Notes under the pieces: generated by a model | Seen by the model: only the letters and a program-made list of their open reading frames with translations | What the model was told of the DNA's origin: nothing | The model's database searches: none | Shown: piece after piece, positions 41,310 to 53,228 of the stretch | Layout: the number at the start of each line of letters is the position of its first letter | Position numbering within the stretch: position 1 is the stretch's first letter | Assembly: GCA_028714735.1 (NCBI GenBank) | Contig: JAQTLU010000002.1 | Coordinates: forward strand, 62,001-126,000 | DNA length: 64,000 bases | Direction: 5' to 3' | Origin: Gallionellaceae bacterium | GTDB lineage: Bacteria > Pseudomonadota > Gammaproteobacteria > Burkholderiales > Thiobacillaceae | Program-made: the position numbers and the translations under genes

Positions 41310-41627
41310 TTGGTCCTCTCCCCGATGATCTAGCTGTCCAGTCAATATAGTGTGTTCAATGGCTTTTGAGGCGGAAGTGGTTGTAACTGCACATATTTCG
41401 AGTCAAGCGGCAGCCGGGAAACTGAATCAATGCCATGTCGCCGTTCTTCGCCGTGGCGGGTGCGGGCAGGCGATCGCCCCAAACCAGAAGCCATATCTGG
41501 GTACAATCACGAGTCCGGGTCCTGGCCCGGGTTTGCCTTGGAATGCCCTCTTCGGCTTGCATCCCGCCCATCGCCGGGCGCCGTGTCACTCGACCTGATC
41601 ATTTCCCGATCCACGACACGTCACGAG

Positions 41628-42308
41628 ATGCCCGCCATGACCGATGCCCCGCCGGTTGCCGACTATCAGGTCAAGATTGAAACCCTCTGCCTGGGCGGTG
41701 TGGACTTCGACATCCGTTCCCTGCTCGATCGCCAGCAGTATTCCGATCCCGATGGCGTGGCCGAGCGGGCGGGCATTTCCTCGGCGAGCTGGCCCCTGTT
41801 CGGCCTGGTCTGGCCGTCGGCCCGTATCCTGGCCGGCATCGTCCAGGCGCTGCCGCTGGTCGGCAGGCGGGTGCTCGAGATCGGCTGTGGCCTGGGTCTG
41901 GCCAGCCTGGTCATGCGCCGCCGGGGTGCCGACATCACTGCCAGCGACCTGCATCCCCTGGCCGCTGCGTTCATGGCGGAGAACCTGCGCCTGAATCGGC
42001 TGGAGGCGATCGCGTTCAGGACCGGCAACTGGGCAGATGCAGACCCGGACCTGGGCGCGTTCGATCTCATCGTCGGCAGCGACGTGCTCTATGAGCGCGA
42101 CCTGCCCGGCCTGCTGGCCGACTACATAGACCGTCACTCGAGTCCGTCGGTGGAGGTCATCATCGTCGATCCGGACCGGGGCAACCGGGCCGCGTTCAAC
42201 CACCGGATGGCCGGGCTGGGCTACCGTCACACGGAAACGCGGGCCGCCGCCCAGCTGGAAAGCGGCGAGCCTTACAAAGGGCGGATACTGAATTACCGGC
42301 GCGGCTGA
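41628..42308 (+). CDS. Class I SAM-dependent methyltransferase
   Basis: 226 residues from ATG 41628; ATG 41637 is an alternative. The SAM loop is RRVLEIGCGLGLASLVMRRRG, followed by ITASDLHPLAAAFM and FDLIVGSDVLYERD, the pattern of small protein N-lysine methyltransferases related to METTL21-type enzymes and of ribosomal-protein/ETF methyltransferases. Substrate not predictable. It is divergent from the signalling operon, with about 280 bases between. Confidence 0.82.
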   Translation: MPAMTDAPPVADYQVKIETLCLGGVDFDIRSLLDRQQYSDPDGVAERAGISSASWPLFGLVWPSARILAGIVQALPLVGRRVLEIGCGLGLASLVMRRRGADITASDLHPLAAAFMAENLRLNRLEAIAFRTGNWADADPDLGAFDLIVGSDVLYERDLPGLLADYIDRHSSPSVEVIIVDPDRGNRAAFNHRMAGLGYRHTETRAAAQLESGEPYKGRILNYRRG

Positions 42309-42461
42309 TGCCGCCGGCTATCAAGGTGGGTCAACGGTGTTGCACATTGATCACCGGCCACCTGATGGAGACCTGTTGGTGGGGCCTCTTGCCCGGACAA
42401 AAGCATTAGCATTTCCTAATATGCAAGACAAGGTTACCGAACATCTTTATAACGCTCCGCT

Positions 42462-43994
42462 ATGCCTCAATCCGTCCAATCCGTACTTTATGTCCGTCTG
42501 CCTGTCTGGAAGATCTATCCGGGCGGGGTGATCTACGTCGCCGACTTCATCCACAAGCAGCGCCCCGATATCCACCAGGAGCTGCTCGACATGGCTCTGG
42601 TGCCGCCGGCCGAGCGCCAGGCCGTGCTGAAGCAGCGCATCCAGGCGCTGAAGCCCGACGTGGTGGCCTTTTCCTGGCGCAACATGCAGACCTTCGGGCC
42701 GCATCCGGAGAACGATGCCCTCGACGTGGTGATGAACTTCGACCACTCGCCGAGCCCGCTGCGCCGGCTCAAGGCGACCTGGGATGCCGTCGGCATCATC
42801 TGGGATTACGCCGCCTCGCGCCTGCGCAACTTCGGTTACCTGAAGCTGGTGCGCCGGCTGTTGCCGGATGCACGCATCGTGGTGGGCGGCACCGCGGTGT
42901 CGATCTTCGGCAAATACGTCGCCGAGAAGTGTCCGACCAACTCGGTCGTGGTGGTGGGCGAGGGCGAGGAGGCCATGCTGTCGGTGGTCGACGGTTTCGA
43001 GAAACCGGCCGGGCACCACTACTACAAGGATGACCGGGGCCGGGTGAGCCACCGCCCGGCCGAGGAGAACTTCGACCTGGCGCGCCTGACGGCGATCGAC
43101 TTCGCCTATGTCGAATCGATCTTCCCCGGCTTTCGCGAGTACCTGGACGGCTACATCGGCGTCCACACCAAGCGCGGCTGCCCGTTCCAGTGCCATTTCT
43201 GCCTGTACAACAAGATCGAGGGCGCGCGTCAGCGCTTCCGCGACCCGGCCGAGGTGGCCAAGGAAGTGGAGGCCCTGAACAAGGTCTACGGCGTCAAGTA
43301 CATCTGGTTCACCGACGCCCAGTTCTGCTCCACCCTGCGCAGCACCCATCACGTCGAAGCGATCCTGGACGAGATGATGGCGCGCCAGGTCGACGTCTAC
43401 TGGACCGGCTATCTGCGCCTGAACCACCTGACCGCCGACATCGCCCGCAAGATGCTGAAGTCCGGCCTGATCAGCATCGACCTGTCATTCACCGGCACCC
43501 AGGACATCATCGACAGCCTGACCCTGGGCTACGATCTCGATCAGCAGATGGAGGCCTTCAAGCTGTTCAAGGAGGCCGGCCACACCGACCAGCAGGTCAA
43601 ACTGTACATGCCGCTCAATGCGCCGGGAGAGACGCCGGCGACCCTGCTCGCGACCATCGACCGGATCAAGGAGCTGTACCGCATGTTCGGCCGCGACAAC
43701 GTGCTGCCGTTCATCTTCTTCATCGGCATCCAGCCCAACACGCCGGTCGAGAAGCGCCTGATCGGCGAGGGCTACCTGGACCCGGATTACGATCCGCTGA
43801 CCCTGAATCCGTTTGTCATCAAGAAGCTGCTGTACAACCCGGATCCGCTCGGCAAGGTGATCGCCCAGGCCTATCTGGAGGCCATGAACACGCACAGCCC
43901 GAACAGCGACTACATCGGCCGGGCCACCATGGAAATACTCGAGAAGCGCCTGCGCCAGCCCGGCGAGCAGCCGCAATTGCAGCCGGCCGTCTGA
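42462..43994 (+). CDS. B12-binding-domain radical SAM protein
   Basis: 510 residues. An N-terminal cobalamin-binding-like fold (PDVVAFSWRNMQ, VVGGTAVSIFGK and VVVVGEGEEAM) lacks the usual DxHxxG His-on signature, as in BchE-like members. The radical SAM core has CPFQCHFCLY, the CxxxCxxC cluster motif, then FTDAQFCS and ISIDLSFTGTQD. Such enzymes carry out methylation or ring chemistry on tetrapyrrole, lipid or hopanoid substrates; which one cannot be told. Transcribed alone and closed by a strong hairpin terminator. Confidence 0.9.
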   Translation: MPQSVQSVLYVRLPVWKIYPGGVIYVADFIHKQRPDIHQELLDMALVPPAERQAVLKQRIQALKPDVVAFSWRNMQTFGPHPENDALDVVMNFDHSPSPLRRLKATWDAVGIIWDYAASRLRNFGYLKLVRRLLPDARIVVGGTAVSIFGKYVAEKCPTNSVVVVGEGEEAMLSVVDGFEKPAGHHYYKDDRGRVSHRPAEENFDLARLTAIDFAYVESIFPGFREYLDGYIGVHTKRGCPFQCHFCLYNKIEGARQRFRDPAEVAKEVEALNKVYGVKYIWFTDAQFCSTLRSTHHVEAILDEMMARQVDVYWTGYLRLNHLTADIARKMLKSGLISIDLSFTGTQDIIDSLTLGYDLDQQMEAFKLFKEAGHTDQQVKLYMPLNAPGETPATLLATIDRIKELYRMFGRDNVLPFIFFIGIQPNTPVEKRLIGEGYLDPDYDPLTLNPFVIKKLLYNPDPLGKVIAQAYLEAMNTHSPNSDYIGRATMEILEKRLRQPGEQPQLQPAV

Positions 43995-44016
43995 GCGGGT
44001 GGCGCCGGAATAAGAA

Positions 44017-44043
44017 AAGGGCGGGGATATCCCCGCCCTCTTT
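44017..44043. terminator. Bidirectional Rho-independent terminator
   Basis: AGGGCGGGGA and TCCCCGCCCT form a 10-bp GC stem flanked by AAAA on one side and CTTT on the other, sitting between the radical SAM gene and the convergent DUF302 gene. It can end transcription on both strands. Confidence 0.88.
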
Positions 44044-44061
44044 CATGGCGCGAACCCCGGA

Positions 44062-44604
44062 TCAGAGTTCGCCGTTGGCGCCGGCGATCATGATGCTGAG
44101 CAGGTTGTCGCGCACCTCCTCGGCCTTGCGCTTCACGTCCGGCGGCAGGTTGGCGGCCTTGATCAGGGCATCCATGTTGAGCATGATGATGCGCCCCTTG
44201 CCCTGGTCGTCCTCGATCAAGGCGACCCGGCAGGGCAGGAAGGCGGCGAAGGCCGGGTTGAGGTCGAGCAGCTGCTTGGCGGTGAGGGCGTCGCAGAACT
44301 GGTAGATGGTCATCCGGCGCTGGGGTTTGCCGGTCATCGCCTCCACCTGCTTGGACAGCGGCAGTTCCGCGACCAGCTTGAAGTTGAGTGCATTGGCGCG
44401 CAGCTTCATCGACTCCACCGCATCCTCCATGCTGACCCCTTCGGACAGAGGCATTTCCAGGATGCCCTGGCCGACCACGAATACCACGGCGGGCTTGTTC
44501 GTCTTGGTGTCGACCGCCCAACTCGGCCCGGCCAGAAACGCCAGGGCGGCAAGGGCGATGAACAGGACGCTGAGGGCGCGATTGATGGCGCTAAGGTAAG
44601 GCAT
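44062..44604 (-). CDS. DUF302 domain protein, exported
   Basis: 180 residues from ATG 44604, with GGGAG five bases before. Signal peptide with AINRALSVLFIALAALAFLAG and cleavage after PSWA. The body resembles DUF302: MTIYQFCDALTAKQLLDLNP, FLPCRVALIEDDQGKG and MLNMDALIKA; two Cys. Function of the family is unknown and members occur often in sulfur oxidisers. Its 5' leader carries a terminator-like hairpin (44637-44660). Confidence 0.87.
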   Translation of the reverse strand: MPYLSAINRALSVLFIALAALAFLAGPSWAVDTKTNKPAVVFVVGQGILEMPLSEGVSMEDAVESMKLRANALNFKLVAELPLSKQVEAMTGKPQRRMTIYQFCDALTAKQLLDLNPAFAAFLPCRVALIEDDQGKGRIIMLNMDALIKAANLPPDVKRKAEEVRDNLLSIMIAGANGEL

Positions 44605-44631
44605 GGAGACTCCCATCTCGAAGTGAATCAG

Positions 44632-44660
44632 TAAAAAGCCATGCCCGAACGAGCATGGCT
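44632..44660 (-). terminator. Terminator-like hairpin in the DUF302 leader
   Basis: AGCCATGC and GCATGGCT form an 8-bp perfect stem with an eight-base loop; on the minus strand it is followed directly by TTTTTA. It lies 28 bases before the start of the DUF302 gene, so it may act as an attenuator in its leader, or end another minus-strand transcript. Confidence 0.6.
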
Positions 44661-44774
44661 ACGGATAGTTTATAAGGTAATGATTATATTCTTGTTGAAT
44701 AGTTCCTGACTTTTTTACTGGTATATTCGGACGACAAAATCACTCAGTCAAAACCAGCAAGAGAGGAACCCGAC

Positions 44775-45233
44775 ATGCCCATGAAGCTGCTCTATCTGAT
44801 CCATGTCCTGGCCACCGTGATCTGGGTCGGCGGCATGTTCTTCGCCTACCTGTGCCTGCGGCCGGTGGCGGCCGCGCAACTGGAGCCGCCGTTGCGGCTG
44901 CGTCTGTGGCAGGGCGTGTTCGGGCGCTTCTTTCCCTGGGTCTGGGCGGCGCTGCTGTCGCTGATCCTGAGCGGGCAGCTGCTGACCCTGCAGCTGGGCG
45001 GCATGGCGGCGGTACCGGTCCATGTCCATGCCATGGCCGGGATCGGCTACCTGATGGCGGCGATCTTCTTCTACCTCTATTTCCTGCCCTACGGTGCGCT
45101 CAGGCGTGCCGTGGCGGCCGAGGACTGGCCGGCCGCCGGTGCCGTGCTGAACCGGATCCGGATCCTGGTCGGCGTCAACCTCGGCCTGGGCCTGCTGAAC
45201 ATCGTCCAGGTGTTTGTGCTGCCGATGCTTTGA
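44775..45233 (+). CDS. CopD-like small membrane protein
   Basis: 152 residues, four membrane helices: LLYLIHVLATVIWVGGMFFA, WVWAALLSLILSGQLL, GIGYLMAAIFFYLYFLP and LVGVNLGLGLLNIVQVF. The first helix has the HVLATVIWVGGMFF pattern shared with the CopD/DUF2269 family of copper-resistance or heme-type membrane proteins. ATG preceded by GAGAGGA. Function unknown; a role in copper or heme handling is only family-based inference. Confidence 0.82.
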   Translation: MPMKLLYLIHVLATVIWVGGMFFAYLCLRPVAAAQLEPPLRLRLWQGVFGRFFPWVWAALLSLILSGQLLTLQLGGMAAVPVHVHAMAGIGYLMAAIFFYLYFLPYGALRRAVAAEDWPAAGAVLNRIRILVGVNLGLGLLNIVQVFVLPML

Positions 45234-45242
45234 GCATCGGGT

Positions 45243-46007
45243 TCAGCGGCGGGTCAACGCCGCGACCCGGTGAAAGGCGGTCTGGCCGTCCGCCAGTTCG
45301 CCGGGCGGGGCGAGATCCCAGCGCCATTCCGCACTGACCTGCCAGCCGGCCAGCAGCGGCCGGTAGTCATGCCGCTCGACAATCTCACCGCGCGCATCCA
45401 ACCGGGTCTGCCCGATGTCGGTCAACAGGCAGACCGGCGCGCGGAAACGCGCCAGCCATTCCAGGTGACGCGCCATCAGCGCCTCGCCGTACCGGTGGAT
45501 GGCCGCTTCATCCAGGCCGGGCCGGTTTCTCCTCAGCCAATGCTGCGGCAGGCCGGCCAGTTGCGACAGCAGGTTGACCGAGGCGACCCAGTCGATCCCG
45601 GGTTCATCCAGGAAGCGCGCCGGTAGCGGCGGCTCGTCGGGCAGGCGGTCCAGGCATTCGGTCACGTCCAGTGCGATCAACCTGACATTGGCGTATCGGC
45701 GCGCCGCCAGCCGGCTCGACCAGGGGTGCACGAGGTCGATCAGCCAGACCGACTCGAACGATCCGGCCAGTTCGGCCAGCGGCACATCCAGCAGATGGCC
45801 GGAGCCGAGCACCAGGGCAATGCGCTGGCCAGGGGCGGTGCGTGCCGATTCGAGCAGGGCCTGCCGGCTGGCAGCGAGGTGGGGCGCCCAGGCCGCGCGG
45901 CAGCGCCGGTGGCGGGCGGCGATGGCGATGCTCTCGGCCAGGTGGCCGAACCGCCGCGCCGTCGCCGGGGCCGGCGTAAGCAGCCAGGCCAGCGCCTCGG
46001 CCAGCAT
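45243..46007 (-). CDS. Hypothetical protein, possible Rossmann-fold methyltransferase-like
   Basis: 254 residues; the longer open frame reaches 46424 but only antisense or shadow sequence precedes ATG 46007, which overlaps the stop of the aldolase gene (TGATG). The middle reads IALVLGSGHLLDVPLAELAG, VWLIDLVHPWSSRL and RLIALDVTECLDRL, a Rossmann-type beta-alpha alternation similar to SAM- or NAD-binding folds but without a full glycine motif. No family assigned. Coupled translation with the aldolase-family gene suggests a shared pathway. Confidence 0.75.
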   Translation of the reverse strand: MLAEALAWLLTPAPATARRFGHLAESIAIAARHRRCRAAWAPHLAASRQALLESARTAPGQRIALVLGSGHLLDVPLAELAGSFESVWLIDLVHPWSSRLAARRYANVRLIALDVTECLDRLPDEPPLPARFLDEPGIDWVASVNLLSQLAGLPQHWLRRNRPGLDEAAIHRYGEALMARHLEWLARFRAPVCLLTDIGQTRLDARGEIVERHDYRPLLAGWQVSAEWRWDLAPPGELADGQTAFHRVAALTRR

Positions 46008-46642
46008 CAGTGTTGTCCGTAGCCTGCGAACTTGGCCAGCGCCTCGGCCATCTCGGTCTCGCTGAGCAGCACCGGCTCGCCCAGCAGGCTGGCGCGCCAG
46101 TACTGCTCGCACAGGCTCTCCACCTCGATCGCCAGGGCCAGGGCCAGATCGAGGTTGCGGCCGGTGGCGACCAGGCCGTGATTGGCCATCAGGCAGGCGC
46201 GGCGGCCTTCCAGGGCGGCCAGGACATGGTCGGACAGGGCCTGGCTGCCGAAAATGGCGTAGCCGGCACAGCGGATGTCCTGGCCGCCGGCCACCGCCAC
46301 CATGTAGTGGAACGGCGGGATGGCGCGGCGCAGGCAGGCCAGGGAGACCGCGAACGGGGAATGGACATGGACCACCGCATTGATCTCCGGGCGGGCCTGG
46401 TAGATGTCGCGGTGGATGCGCCATTCGCTGGACGGCGGCAGAGGGCCCGTGCAGGAACCGTCCATGGCCACGCGCACCACCTGCTCGGGGCGGATTGCCG
46501 CCGACGGCAGGCCGGACGGCGTGACCAGGAAACCGCTGTCGCAGCGGGCGCTGACGTTGCCGGAACTGCCGCGGTTGAGGCCCTCCGCGACCGTCAGGCG
46601 GGCGATTTCGGCGACCGAGGCAGGCAATGTAGTTTCACTCAC
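46007..46642 (-). CDS. Class II aldolase/adducin family protein
   Basis: 211 residues. Metal-binding pair in VVHVHSPFAVSL and the later ANHGLVATG His match the zinc site of fuculose-phosphate aldolase-like enzymes; RGSSGNVSAR and VTPSGLP are also typical, and a catalytic Glu is in SSEWRIHRDIY. Members are sugar-phosphate aldolases, epimerases or methylthioribulose-phosphate dehydratase; length fits. Divergent from the tRNA-Gly promoter. Confidence 0.9.
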   Translation of the reverse strand: MSETTLPASVAEIARLTVAEGLNRGSSGNVSARCDSGFLVTPSGLPSAAIRPEQVVRVAMDGSCTGPLPPSSEWRIHRDIYQARPEINAVVHVHSPFAVSLACLRRAIPPFHYMVAVAGGQDIRCAGYAIFGSQALSDHVLAALEGRRACLMANHGLVATGRNLDLALALAIEVESLCEQYWRASLLGEPVLLSETEMAEALAKFAGYGQH

Positions 46643-46678
46643 AAGCAGGACCTTTCAAAAAACATTTCACGCACATTA

Positions 46679-46706
46679 TTGACAGAAAATTTTTCATGGC
46701 TAAAAT
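46679..46706 (+). promoter_or_regulatory. Sigma-70 promoter of the tRNA-Gly gene
   Basis: TTGACA (46679-46684), 16-base spacer, TAAAAT (46701-46706), then tRNA-Gly starts 14 bases later. Near-consensus. Confidence 0.85.
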
Positions 46707-46719
46707 GCCGAGCCTCGTA

Positions 46720-46795
<76 letters not shown>

Positions 46796-46886
46796 AGATT
46801 CACGGGGGAAAGCTTGCAGGCTTTCCCCCTTTTCCATTCAGGGCCGTTGTGCAAAGCGTCCTTGGTCTGGGATAGTGGTTTATCGC

Positions 46887-46960
46887 GGCGCGTTAGCAAA
46901 GCGGTTATGCACCGGATTGCAAATCCGTGTAGGTCGGTTCGACTCCGGCACGCGCCTCCA
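46887..46960 (+). tRNA. tRNA-Cys (GCA)
   Basis: Acceptor GGCGCGT/ACGCGCC, encoded CCA, anticodon GCA within CGGATTGCAAATCCG. 74 bases. Confidence 0.96.
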
Positions 46961-46991
46961 AACAGCCTCGCTGGCCGATACCGGCCCGGCC

Positions 46992-47076
46992 GCCCGGGTG
47001 GCGAAACAGGTAGACGCAAGGGACTTAAAATCCCTCGACTTCGGTCATACCGGTTCGAGTCCGGTCCCGGGCACCA
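46992..47076 (+). tRNA. tRNA-Leu (TAA)
   Basis: Acceptor GCCCGGG/CCCGGGC, encoded CCA, anticodon TAA in AGGGACTTAAAATCCCT, and a long variable arm as expected for Leu. 85 bases. Confidence 0.96.
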
Positions 47077-47155
47077 CCCCGTGCCATTGCAAGGTTCCTT
47101 TTTCCAGGATTTAATTCATTCCCGAAAACCTGTTATAGTTCGGTGGATATTTTAT

Positions 47156-47175
47156 GGGCGTTGCGCCCTTTTTTT
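47156..47175 (+). terminator. Terminator-like hairpin in the rimP leader
   Basis: GGGCG, TTG, CGCCC then seven T residues: a compact intrinsic terminator that ends only 12 bases before the rimP start codon. It ends the upstream tRNA transcript or acts as a leader attenuator of the rimP-nusA-infB operon, as in other Proteobacteria where rimP leaders are attenuated. Confidence 0.8.
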
Positions 47176-47187
47176 GTTTCTGAAGCG

Positions 47188-47616
47188 ATGGAACTGCAAA
47201 CTTTGATCGAACCGACCCTGGTCGGAATGGGATACGAACTGGTCGCCACCGAACGCGTCGGGCGCGGCTTGTTGCGCGTGTATATCGACAAGCCGGGCGG
47301 TGTCGTCGTGGAAGACTGCGCCAAGGTGAGCAATCAGCTGACCCGGTTGTTCATGGTCGAGGAGGTCGATTACAGCCGCCTTGAGGTGTCGTCGCCCGGT
47401 CTGGATCGGCCCTTGGTCAAGGAAACGGATTTCGTCCGTTTCGCCGGCGAGCAGGCGCAGATCAAGTTGCGCATGCCCACCGAGGCGGGACGCAAGAAGT
47501 TTGTCGGCAGGTTGGTCGGCATCGCGGACGGTGTGTTGAATCTGGAGACGGAGTCGGGAGCCGTGGCAATCCCGCTGGCCGATATCGATTCGGCCCGTCT
47601 GGTACCGAATATTTAA
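47188..47616 (+). CDS. rimP: Ribosome maturation factor RimP
   Basis: 142 residues from ATG 47188. The N-terminal alpha/beta domain [43 protein letters not shown] and the central [21 protein letters not shown] are diagnostic; the SH3-like C-terminal domain follows. Needed for 30S maturation. First gene of the rimP-nusA-infB run; nusA starts 24 bases on. Confidence 0.95.
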   Translation: MELQTLIEPTLVGMGYELVATERVGRGLLRVYIDKPGGVVVEDCAKVSNQLTRLFMVEEVDYSRLEVSSPGLDRPLVKETDFVRFAGEQAQIKLRMPTEAGRKKFVGRLVGIADGVLNLETESGAVAIPLADIDSARLVPNI

Positions 47617-47640
47617 GATGGGTTTGCCCCGGAGGATGCG

Positions 47641-49116
47641 ATGAGTCGGGAAGTACTGTTGTTGGCCGATGCGCTGGCGCGCGAAAAGAATGTGGAACCG
47701 GATGTGGTGTTCGGCGCCTTGGAATCTGCCTTGGCTCACGCCACCAAGAAGCGCTTCAGCGAAGATGCGGATGTCCGCGTGGAGATCGATCGCAAGACCG
47801 GCGAATACGAGGCCTTCCGTCGTTGGGAAGTGTTGCCCGACGAGGCCGGCCTGGAATTCCCGGATCGGCAGTACCTGCTGTTCGAGGCCCGCGAGATCGA
47901 TCCCGAGATCGAGATCGGTGATTTTATCGAGGAATCCACCGAGGCGGTCGACTTCGGTCGTATCGGCGCCCAGGCGGCCAAGCAGGTCATCCTGCAGAAA
48001 ATCCGCGACGCCGAGCGCGAGCAGGTGCTCAATGATTTCCTGGCCCGCAACGATGCCCTGGTCTCCGGCACCATCAAGCGCATGGAGCGCGGCAACGCGA
48101 TCATCGAGTCCGGCCGCATCGAGGGCCTGCTGGCGCGCGACCAGATGATCCAGAAGGAAAACCTGCGCATCGGCGACCGTATCCGTGCCTGCCTGCTGCG
48201 CGTCGAGCGCGGCGGCCGGGGCCCGCAACTGATCCTGTCGCGCACTGCGCCCGAATTCATCAAGGATCTGTTCGCCCTGGAAGTGCCGGAAATCTCCGAG
48301 GGCCTGATCGAGATCAGGGCTGCTGCACGCGATCCCGGCCTGCGCGCCAAGATCGCCGTCAAGTCGAATGATCAGCGGGTCGATCCGCAAGGTTCCTGCA
48401 TCGGCGTGCGCGGCACCCGGGTCACGGCGGTTACCAACGAGCTGAATGGCGAGCGGGTCGACATCATCCTGTGGTCGTCCGAGCCGGCCCAGTTCGTGAT
48501 CAATGCCCTGGCTCCGGCCGAGGTGTCCAGCATCGTCGTCGACGAGGAAAAGCACAGCATGGACGTGGTGGTCGACGAGAGCCAGCTCGCCAACGCCATC
48601 GGCCGCGGCGGCCAGAACGTCCGCCTGGCGTCCGAGCTGACCGGCTGGACCATCAACATCATGACCGAGGACGAGGCCGAGGAGAAGAAGGAAACCGAGG
48701 TCTCCTCCATCCGCGGCCTGTTCATGGAGCGGCTGGACATCGACCAGGACGTCGCCGAGGTGCTGGTGGAGGAAGGTTTCTCCACCCTGGAAGAGATCGC
48801 CTACGTGCCGTTGTCCGAGATGCTTGAGATCGAGGCCTTCGACGAGGATACCGTCAACGAGCTGCGCGCCCGTGCCCGCGATGCCCTGCTGACGGCGGCG
48901 ATCGCCCAGGAGGAGACGGTGGAAAAGGATACGACCGATCTGATGAGCGTCGAGGGCATGGATGCCGGCCTGGCGGCGGATCTTTCCGCCAAGGGCATCA
49001 AGTCGGCCGAGGATCTGGCCGACCTGGCCGTGGACGAACTGGTTGAACTCACAGGCATGGCCGAAGACCGGGCCCAGGCGCTGATCATGTCGGCGCGTGC
49101 GCCCTGGTTCGCCTGA
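47641..49116 (+). CDS. nusA: Transcription termination/antitermination factor NusA
   Basis: 491 residues, full length. An N-terminal RNA-polymerase-binding domain is followed by S1 ([20 protein letters not shown]) and KH domains ([20 protein letters not shown] and [20 protein letters not shown]), then two C-terminal acidic helix-hairpin-helix repeats as in proteobacterial NusA. It works in pausing, termination and rRNA antitermination. It lies between rimP and infB. Confidence 0.97.
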   Translation: MSREVLLLADALAREKNVEPDVVFGALESALAHATKKRFSEDADVRVEIDRKTGEYEAFRRWEVLPDEAGLEFPDRQYLLFEAREIDPEIEIGDFIEESTEAVDFGRIGAQAAKQVILQKIRDAEREQVLNDFLARNDALVSGTIKRMERGNAIIESGRIEGLLARDQMIQKENLRIGDRIRACLLRVERGGRGPQLILSRTAPEFIKDLFALEVPEISEGLIEIRAAARDPGLRAKIAVKSNDQRVDPQGSCIGVRGTRVTAVTNELNGERVDIILWSSEPAQFVINALAPAEVSSIVVDEEKHSMDVVVDESQLANAIGRGGQNVRLASELTGWTINIMTEDEAEEKKETEVSSIRGLFMERLDIDQDVAEVLVEEGFSTLEEIAYVPLSEMLEIEAFDEDTVNELRARARDALLTAAIAQEETVEKDTTDLMSVEGMDAGLAADLSAKGIKSAEDLADLAVDELVELTGMAEDRAQALIMSARAPWFA

Positions 49117-49148
49117 GCGCGGTAAAAGCGGTAAACACAGAGGGTTAG

Positions 49149-51797
<2,649 letters not shown>

Positions 51798-51800
51798 TGA

Positions 51801-51877
<77 letters not shown>

Positions 51878-51882
51878 CATAT

Positions 51883-52251
51883 ATGCCATCTGACTTTCCC
51901 CGTTCCCGCCGCGTCGCCGAGCAAATCCGCCAGGAACTGGCGGATATCCTCTGGCGCGAAGTCCAGGACCCGCGCGTCAAGGGCGTGACCATCAACGCCG
52001 TCGAGGTCACCTCCGACCTCGAACACGCCAAGATCTGGTTCACCGTGATGACCGGCGACCACCAGGCGGCGGCCAAGGCGCTCCAGCACACGGTCGGTTT
52101 CCTGCGCCGTGCGCTGGCCCAGCGCATGCGTCTGCGCCTGGTGCCCAGCCTGACCTTCCAGTACGACGAGTCGGTGGAGCGCGGGGTGCACCTGTCCCAA
52201 CTGATCGACGAGGCGGTCGAAGAAGACAAGCGCCATCCGCACGACGACTGA
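51883..52251 (+). CDS. rbfA: Ribosome-binding factor A
   Basis: 122 residues, KH-like fold: RVAEQIRQELADILWREVQDPR, GVTINAVEVTSDLEHAKIWFTV, RLRLVPSLTFQYDESVERG. It is needed for late 30S maturation. TGATG overlap with truB at its end. The start ATG follows the repeat region without a strong ribosome site. Confidence 0.95.
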   Translation: MPSDFPRSRRVAEQIRQELADILWREVQDPRVKGVTINAVEVTSDLEHAKIWFTVMTGDHQAAAKALQHTVGFLRRALAQRMRLRLVPSLTFQYDESVERGVHLSQLIDEAVEEDKRHPHDD

Positions 52252-53138
52252 TGGCAAAGCGTAAAGTTGATGGCGTCCTCCTGCTGGACAAGCCGGAGGG
52301 CATCACCTCCAACCTGGCGTTGCAGAAGGCCAAGCGTCTGTACAACGCGGAAAAGGCCGGCCATACCGGCACCCTGGACCCGTTCGCCACCGGCTTGCTG
52401 CCCCTGTGCCTGGGCGAGGCGACCAAGTTTTCCCAGTTCCTGCTCAATGCCGACAAGGTCTACCTGGCCGAGGCGCAGCTGGGCGTGCGCACCACCACCG
52501 CCGATCCCGAGGGCGAGGTCATCGAGACCCGTCCGGTCGCAGTGACCGAGGCCGATGTCGCAGCCGTGCTGCCCCGCTTCATCGGCGCCATCGATCAGGT
52601 CCCGCCCATGCACTCCGCCCTCAAGCGCGATGGCCGGCCGCTCTACGAATATGCCCGCAAGGGGATCGAGATCGAACGCCAGGCCCGCCGCGTGCAGGTG
52701 TACGACATCGAACTGGTCGCCTTGCGCGGCGACCGGCTGACCCTGCGGGTGCATAGCGGCAAGGGTCTCTATGTCCGCACCCTGGCCGAGGACATCGGCG
52801 CCGTGCTGGCTTGCGGCGCCCATCTCTCGGCCCTGCGCCGGGAGGAGGTGGGGCCCTTCGCCATCGCCGACGCGGTGACCCTGGCGGAACTGGAGGCCAT
52901 CGACCCCGAGCAGCGGGACCAAGAACTGTTGCCGCCCGACTGCCTGATCGACGACCTGCCCCGGCTGGACCTGGATATTGAATCGACCTGGCAGATCTGC
53001 CATGGCCAGTCGATCTGGCGTTCCGGCCTGCGGGTGGGCGACCTGATGCGGCTGTACGACCCGGATGGCCGCTTTATCGGCGTCGCCGAGGTGGACCTGG
53101 AAGGCAAGGCCGCGCCGAAAAGGCTGCTGGCCAGTTAA
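52251..53138 (+). CDS. truB: tRNA pseudouridine-55 synthase
   Basis: 295 residues. Catalytic motif GHTGTLDPFATGLLPLCLG with Asp43, DGRPLYEYARKGIE and SGKGLYVRTLAEDIG are diagnostic; the C-terminal PUA-like end is present. It overlaps rbfA by one base (TGATG). Confidence 0.96.
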   Translation: MAKRKVDGVLLLDKPEGITSNLALQKAKRLYNAEKAGHTGTLDPFATGLLPLCLGEATKFSQFLLNADKVYLAEAQLGVRTTTADPEGEVIETRPVAVTEADVAAVLPRFIGAIDQVPPMHSALKRDGRPLYEYARKGIEIERQARRVQVYDIELVALRGDRLTLRVHSGKGLYVRTLAEDIGAVLACGAHLSALRREEVGPFAIADAVTLAELEAIDPEQRDQELLPPDCLIDDLPRLDLDIESTWQICHGQSIWRSGLRVGDLMRLYDPDGRFIGVAEVDLEGKAAPKRLLAS

Positions 53139-53157
53139 GGCACCGCCATGAATTTGC

Positions 53158-53187
53158 TTGAGAAAATTCCCGTTGGGCGAGTAAAAT
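53158..53187 (+). promoter_or_regulatory. Sigma-70 promoter candidate for rpsO
   Basis: TTGAGA (53158-53163), 18-base spacer and TAAAAT (53182-53187), 42 bases before the rpsO start, giving rpsO-pnp its own promoter besides read-through from truB. Confidence 0.65.
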
Positions 53188-53228
53188 CAGCCCTTTTCTA
53201 AATTCGTTTCAGATCGGAGTAGTTTGAA

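Noticed and set aside
46008-46424. N-terminal extension of the Rossmann-like hypothetical protein
   Set aside because: It is Pro/Arg/Gly-rich and lies inside the aldolase gene in another frame; the TGATG overlap gives a better start at 46007.
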